Assembly (NCBI GenBank): GCA_963966185.1
Contig: CAWZYM010000327.1
Location: forward strand, 290,001-354,000
From: Rhabditoides inermis
Lineage: Eukaryota; Nematoda; Chromadorea; Rhabditida; Rhabditidae
Reading direction: 5' to 3'
Length of the DNA: 64,000 nucleotides
The notes under the pieces were generated by a model. That model was given only the letters and a program-made list of their open reading frames with translations. It had not been told where the DNA came from and searched no databases. The position numbers and the translations under genes were made by a program. Below are positions 58,157 to 64,000 of the stretch, one piece after another. Positions within the stretch are counted from its first letter, which is position 1, and every line of letters begins with the position of its first letter.

Positions 58157-59205
58157 GGAGGGAGGGAGGCGCGCACTTATATGACGACCAGAGAGCAGTG
58201 CGAATCCGGAATAGCGTGGGAACGAAGTGAGAGACAGATACTTTCCTTTTAGCCAACCCCAAGAGAGGGCGAAAAGCTAAAAGGCCATGGCATAGCCAAT
58301 ATCGTCACGGGTGATGGCACCTCTCCTTTGTTCCAAAGATAACATTTGGGGGAGTCGAATGTGATGGTATTTCTTCTTTGTGGGAGGATAGGCTTCTTGT
58401 TTTCACTCCCTTGTGGGCGGATAAAGTATCGCAAAATTCTAGTGAAGGATGGATTAGGCTAGCTAGTGTGACTAAAGGAGATAAAGGGGGAAGAGAAAGA
58501 GAGAGAGAAAGTTAATAAACAAATGAAAGAAATTATAGAGAGTAAGAAAGACATAGAAAGAGAGAGAGAGATAGAAAAAGAGGAAGAGGGAAGGAGAGAG
58601 AGAGCGAGAGAGAGAGAGAGAGAGAGAGAGATGAGCGCAAAATAGTGAGTAGTTATGCATTGCATTCGTGTTATAGATACATTGGCAATCGCCTCGTTAG
58701 GCCTGCGTGTATACAGTTACTTGAAACATATATATTCCAAGCCGCGGCCGCAATCGCGTTTGAATCGAATATGATTGCCGCGGCGATTCCAACACAAAAC
58801 ATTCCAAGATCATAACATAACTAAAAACAAAAAAAAGTAAGAAAAAGAGGTAGTGAAACGGAGAGGTGTAGACTACCGTGTAGAGGAAACGCGAGAGCAA
58901 GCCAATTATTGGCACTCACAAGGAACTGGAAACTCGTACACGCCAAATTGCATATAATAGACACGGCGGGGAAAACATGTCCGCGAAACTTCACAAACAC
59001 AGCGATTCATTCGAAAATCAAGGATGGAAATCGCTCACCAGCTCATACTAATCAGTAGCATGTTCGTCGGGTTCAACATGGCCTTGGCGGACAGAGTGGC
59101 AATGGTGACGAGGTGACCGATGGATCCGGAGATGCAGAGCATGAGCACGAGGGGAGGATGGACGACACGGCCATAGGCCTCCAGAGCGCCCTCCAACCAC
59201 TCCAT
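53098..59205 (-). CDS. Rhodopsin-class GPCR, neuropeptide-receptor-like
   Basis: Ten minus-strand exons encode 372 residues: 59205-59039, 56874-56773, 56701-56621, 56566-56506, 56141-56058, 55705-55517, 55402-55328, 54664-54571, 53963-53825, 53224-53098. Seven membrane segments can be read: VLMLCISGSIGHLVTIATL, the MLNPTNMLLISMS region, the region around SVLVHMSGVFHVVALSIIRY (IRY in place of DRY), FIIYISVLIVGVPLYFTTT, IIPSAILCCMTFAIL, VIMFMFILVELPQGILAVI, and LLTSCVIFALFCSMNSRIR. Loop 2 is long with NVSG glycosylation and a cysteine. ELPQGI in helix 6 is a feature I associate with the nematode DMSR/SRW myosuppressin-receptor-related family, so a FMRFamide-type peptide ligand is inferred. The tail is lysine-rich and ends GEYAVL. 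Intron 1 is 2.2 kb; the others are shorter. Confidence 0.88.
53583..53656 (-). mobile_element. tRNA-like SINE head in GPCR intron 9
   Basis: On the minus strand a segment reads CTAGCGTAGTGGTAACGCTC (A-box-like) and, about 35 bp later, GGGTTCAATTCCCATCGG (B-box-like). The acceptor stem does not pair, so it is a tRNA pseudogene or SINE head, not a tRNA gene. Confidence 0.5.
56305..56350. repeat. (GA)n microsatellite in GPCR intron 4
   Basis: About 45 bp of GA on the plus strand, so CT in the sense of the gene. Short open frames over it are artefacts. Confidence 0.9.
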
Positions 59206-59726
59206 TCCAGGGAGAGAGGAAGGACTAGTCTCCCTCTCCTACTGGGAGGCGTGGCGCGGCGGCGGGGGCGGGGCCTATCCTCATGCGTTTCTTTTTTTTC
59301 AGCCCGGGAAGTGATGGTTATAGGAGAGATTTGGTTTTACATCAGCGGGGAAAGTGTATGTGATAAGGTGATACTTTCAATGGATTCACACGTAATTCAT
59401 CAACCTACATACTTTACATCTAGTGCTAGGCTGCTAGGGATCTGACAGAGCATTGGTTAGGTGAATTCTCTTCAGTACCTGGTTATTTTGCAATTATTCG
59501 GTTTCTCTCACTCTGTTGTTTTTGGTGTCGTATTGAGCAAACCAATACGCTTTTACGATACTGTACACGGATAACGGACACAACCACGTTACGGTAGTAT
59601 TATTGTATTTCTGTAGATTTACTACGTGTTTCTCTCTGAACCATCGAAAACAGTTTTAGTAATAATCACTACTTGCTGATCCCACACACAGAATCCTCGG
59701 CCAGTCAGCTGTTTCAAAGCGTATAA

Positions 59727-59807
<81 letters not shown>

Positions 59808-59826
59808 GAGAGAACGCGAGCGAGCG

Positions 59827-59891
<65 letters not shown>

Positions 59892-61022
59892 AATACGACA
59901 AAAGCATACCTGTTAATCGTGTTTTGACGTAATAAAAACCAAGACTCGAGAAGCTTGCGAAATTCTACTCTATGCTTCTATGCAACCGCAGAAACGCTAT
60001 AAAAATAATTTGCGAAGTGATTTCTGCTGCGTACTTGCGTCGTCGGAAACATTTTCTAGAACAGCAGTAATCTAGATATTATTTCCTGCCTATCAGGATT
60101 GCATGGTCAATATAAGGTACATCAATCTGCATTATCTGCAAGTGTTTTCTGCATTCTGCTCTGCAAGAGGTAAACTGCAAAAGATGGTAGGATAGTGAGA
60201 AAAGAGGAAGGAGAGATAATATCAATGTCTCCTCTTTGCCCTTTGAGTGCATTGCCTGACACCCCTCTTTCTCCCGCTGAAAAGACATCCAACCACACAG
60301 AAACTGCTACCTTATTTCATTTCCGAGTCATGTTAAGATGTTAACTCTTGCTGGGAAGAGTGCGGTAGTACCGGGTTGCAGGGATACGGACTTTCGTCGG
60401 CGGTGCCCCCGACAATTAAAATGTATTCCCTGTTTCTACGTGATTACGTGTTTTACCGCACATGAATAAACTATTGTTATTGTTATTACTTATTCAGCAC
60501 ATGTACGCCGCCGAATGTATTCGCAATACCAAAATCTCTAGACAAAACATAATCATTTCATGCGGTTGGCGGGCAAATAATAAGTGCGCATAGAGAACAT
60601 ACACCCACGGACAGCTGAGAACACACACGTGAATCAGAAAGTGGTCGCGTTTTTCGAAAGTGTGTCCCCTAAAATACTGTTTATTAGTGTTTTCACACTT
60701 TTGCACAGTGCAGCTGTGGCGAAGCGACGCGAAGACACTTCATTTCCCCCACTTGTTCTTCCCCCCGATGATCAGACACCGATTGAGTGTCCAAACTAGA
60801 GAGAGTGCGTACTTTCATATTCAAAATCCGGTTACTCGGCGCGTTGTGTTCTCTCGTTTGCCGTGTCTGAGCTTATGATTCGCTATTCTGTGTTGCTTGC
60901 CGGAAGAATACCAAAGTGGTAGGGGGGATAGGCTTACAGGCAATTAGCGAGAAAGTGTGCGCCGTACAAATGGTTTTCTTTCGCTATCGTCATGCCCCCC
61001 CTCTCTCCATCTCTCCCTCTCC

Positions 61023-61059
<37 letters not shown>

Positions 61060-61137
61060 TCCTCCCACAGATAGGAACGAGCAATAGCAAGGCGAACAAG
61101 GGCATTGTTGTGGTGCCTGGTCAGAGGGCCAAGTGTT

Positions 61138-61193
<56 letters not shown>

Positions 61194-62249
61194 CAGCGAG
61201 ACCCCGTGTAGTGTGTAGTAAAATTGCATTTCGTACAAAGAGTGAGGGAGGGAGTGAATGGAGAAAAGAGAGAAAAGGCCTCTCAGCTACCACTCAAAAA
61301 GACGGAAGCTCGCTAATAGCTTATCATGGTTCTCACAGTCGCCATTCCGATAATAGCACTTGGCACGCATCCTCTCTTCGTATCAAAATATCATCTTGTG
61401 GAGAAAAATAGAGCTACCGTATAACCGCCGTTTTGTTTCACATTAATGTGTGCAAGGGATAGAGATAGAGGGAGAGAGAGAGAGAGAGAGGCAGAGAGAT
61501 GAAGATGAAGAAAGAGAAAGGATGGGGGTGATGTGTCTGGTCGCGCATGCATTCTCACGTCACTGTCTCACCGCGCAATCTTGCAATACAGCAATGGACA
61601 CCCTGTGTGGGAATCTCGACTCTCTCTCTCTCTCTCTCAATCTCTCTCTCGCTCTCTCTCTCTCTCTCGCGAATCGCTGCTAATTCCATCTGCGGTTGCT
61701 CACGTACGCTCTCGAATCCACGAGCCTCGACAGTTCTTCGAGTCTCTGTTGAAACAATACACGCAACCACGACCACCACGTTTTTGTTGTGTTCCGGTCT
61801 CTGGTGGTAAAAGGGTGTGACTGAATGTGCCATTGACTCTCGTGTGCATTCATTTGTTTTTTTTCGTGGACCATGGTCTTTCAGTGTTCTGTGTTAGAAT
61901 CGCTCTTTATAAAGTCTCTGCAGACAACACATACACACAATACAAAACAATACAATCCAACAACAAAATCTCTGTGTCATAATCGCGGTTATTATATACT
62001 GTGAAAAGCATGCACGATGATGAAACCTCGGAGTGTTTAGCGCGAAATTCTAGTCGGTCTATATAGATATGTGTAAGGAATCTCGAGAGAGAAAAGCCCG
62101 TCTTGCGGGGGGTGAAAAGGCAGCAGAGTACACACAGTAAGCTATAAGTGTTAGGAGCATGATAAAACTGCGGAAGGAATGATTGGCGTATGATACATGG
62201 GGCCACGCGGGGGGCCACTCGGGGCCCTGTGCGGCTTCTTTGGGGCACC
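59206..62249. other. Intergenic, GA/CT-rich
   Basis: About 3 kb upstream of the GPCR and downstream of the right-edge gene. It holds long GA tracts at 59730-59890 and 61141-61190 and a CT tract at 61020-61056. No exon chain or RNA gene is supported. Confidence 0.6.
59730..59890. repeat. (GA)n microsatellite, 160 bp
   Basis: The longest GA tract in the window, with occasional GAGC interruptions that give GAGCGAGCGAG in the middle. Confidence 0.95.
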
Positions 62250-62853
62250 CTAGAAGTGGGCCTGGACGAGAGCGTACTTCTGAGTGGAGTCGACCTCCTA
62301 AAAGGGGTACCGTAAGATTACGTGAGTGACGAATGCTCTTCCCACGTGCGGAGCGCTAGGAAAATGTATCTTCGGAGTCTTGTGCACTCGTGAAATACAT
62401 TTTTCGAATTTGTCGGAATCAGAGAAACGCTGATTTTTGCAATGCGTATGCTATGCGAGCACTTTTCAGATTGACTTACTAAGTTTGAATCGAGTGAAAT
62501 GTTTTTTTTTTTCCGGAAAGTATTATTACGTTTAAATAAGTTGACGATTTGAGGGTTTTTGCTATTTGCGATGTTATGAAACTCAGTGCAGGATTGTTTA
62601 TTATTCGAGTGCGTGAAAAATCAAGTTACGCTCTCTCTCTCTCTCTCTCTCTCCGCAAATCGTGCTATGAAAACACATCTGGAGAGGGGCTTTTGGTGAG
62701 TGATATAAGATATACCAAGAGAGAGGGAGAGAGGGGTCTTTGCGGGCATTTGGAATGAAAACAAAGCACACACACTGCACTGCACCGTGAATCCATCCCC
62801 AAAACAGTCAACACTTTTGCCCGCAATGATTGTTTATTATTCGAGTGCGTAAG

Positions 62854-62887
<34 letters not shown>

Positions 62888-63153
62888 ACCGTCACAGATT
62901 GCCACTTTTCATTTTGTGTGCAACGCTGCGTGAAAAGAGAAGAGCTGAAGCTGCAACCGCGATTCGTGATGGGCAAAACACGAGCGAGAAAAATCAACGA
63001 GCGAGAAAAATCAAGTTTTGATTTATAAAGACACACGACTCTGCCGAACAGCACAACTCTAGCGAACACCGGAAACCTACCTGCTTGCCATAACGTATTG
63101 TTATGGGAACACAGCATATTGGAATATCATAATTAAGTAGTACAAAAGAGAGG

Positions 63154-63232
<79 letters not shown>

Positions 63233-63342
63233 AGAGGTAAACCCACCAATTGGTGTTCCTTGGCGTACTCTGCAATAGCCACGGCGGCCTCCTCGGAGAC
63301 ATCCGAGATAGAGGATACGGTCAGACCGCATGCGGACAGCTT
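62250..63342 (-). CDS. 3' end of an unidentified gene, partial
   Basis: Two minus-strand exons, 63342-63247 and 62297-62250, join in phase 0 and end at TAG. They encode KLSACGLTVSSISDVSEE, AAVAIAEYAKEHQL, and the end EVDSTQKYALVQAHF. Both have clear splice sites (TTTCAG|AAG, TTG|GTGGGT, TTTTAG|GAG). The rest of the gene lies past the right edge. The residues look like the helical end of a soluble globular domain. I do not recognise the family from 47 residues. The intron between the exons carries CT tracts near 62632 and 62860 and a GA tract at 63147-63231. Confidence 0.7.
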
Positions 63343-64000
63343 CTGAAATAGGCATACGGTATTACACTGCGGGGCAAAACAACGGGTTTTGAATCGTCGC
63401 CACTTTGAAAAACACGTCTTCTGACCAATTGCACTGGCAATTGCGTGAGTAGAAATTTGTAGGCCTACGCTAGATATAGACTAGTGAAAAGCTAGAGAAT
63501 TACTGAATATAGAATCACTTGAAACGCTGGCAGGTTATATTATTTTAGATCACAAGCATTTGCTGATATGGCTGTTCCGTGCGAATCACGAAGTGCACAC
63601 AGCAGCAAGTCTATTCTCGTTTTCAATATCTCGATTTTATATCTCGATTTTCACATGATTATGTGATTACTTTGTAAACACACACACACACACACACGCA
63701 TATCCTTTCGCGAAATGCACCAAGAGTGCGTATATGTATGCACTACAGTAAGCAGTGTAGGCGTAGCGAAAGACCAAATCCTCAGACCGAAGCGTAAATG
63801 GTCAGTGCGAGAAAAAAACGTTGTTTTCAGTGTCTCCCGCCATTGTGATAACATATTTGTTATTAATGCGCTTAAAAACACAGCTAATCTTTCGCGATCT
63901 TTCACAGAAGATACTGTGAAAGCACTGTTATAACAAACAATTATTATAAATGTAGGTTTTTTTCTAAAGAAAAAAGTGAATGCACTAAAATGAGAAATAG
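63343..64000 (-). other. Intron of the right-edge gene
   Basis: No exon is seen in this AT-rich stretch. It contains a short (CA)n run near 63680. It should be the intron upstream of the exon ending at 63342. Confidence 0.5.

Overview
This is eukaryotic, nematode DNA. It holds a major sperm protein gene, a cuticle collagen, a secreted DUF148 (SXP/RAL-2-like) protein, many short GT-AG introns with TTTCAG-type acceptors, a probable trans-splice acceptor fused to a start codon, and very abundant (CT)n/(GA)n tracts. GC-rich exons and fast-evolving accessory genes suggest a clade V worm, perhaps a diplogastrid such as Pristionchus; the genus is a guess. All gene models were built by hand by joining exons at GT-AG sites and checking frame and phase.

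Layout. 1-2337 is repeat-rich flank. On the plus strand follow a possible small secreted peptide (2338-2573), a 12-exon DUF148 secreted protein (3128-8351), an MSP gene (8915-9360), cytosolic PheRS beta (11779-14975, 590 codons), TMCO1 (15333-16685, 189 codons) and transportin-1/imb-2 (17226-38744, 878 codons). PheRS, TMCO1 and imb-2 run head to tail, and TMCO1 begins directly at TTTCAG|ATG, which suggests an operon.

imb-2 carries two nested genes on the opposite strand. Intron 9 holds a two-exon, 82-residue, Cys-rich secreted peptide (19724-20108). Intron 18, 14.5 kb long, is filled by a 39-exon gene (36814 down to 22850) that reads open for about 4,047 residues and consists of some 350 STMTA-centred repeats. 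Every intron interrupts a codon after its first base, exon lengths step in 63-nt units, and blocks of 234, 297 and 405 bp are repeated. This unrecognised gene is the most unusual thing in the window.

Right half, minus strand: two exons of an unknown basic protein (39492-39859); decayed rpb-3 and prp-4 fragments inside a 2.9-kb segment bounded by perfect 19-bp inverted repeats (40001-42902); a 15-exon cuticle collagen with a long Tyr/Pro/Gln tail (42984-50883), whose introns hold a tRNA-derived SINE, foldback elements and a 23-bp cruciform; a 10-exon peptide-receptor-like GPCR (53098-59205); and the last two exons of an unidentified gene (62250-63342) that continues past the right edge.

The housekeeping genes (translation, ER calcium release, nuclear import) form one block. 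The rest are secreted, sperm, cuticle or receptor genes with no visible shared pathway.
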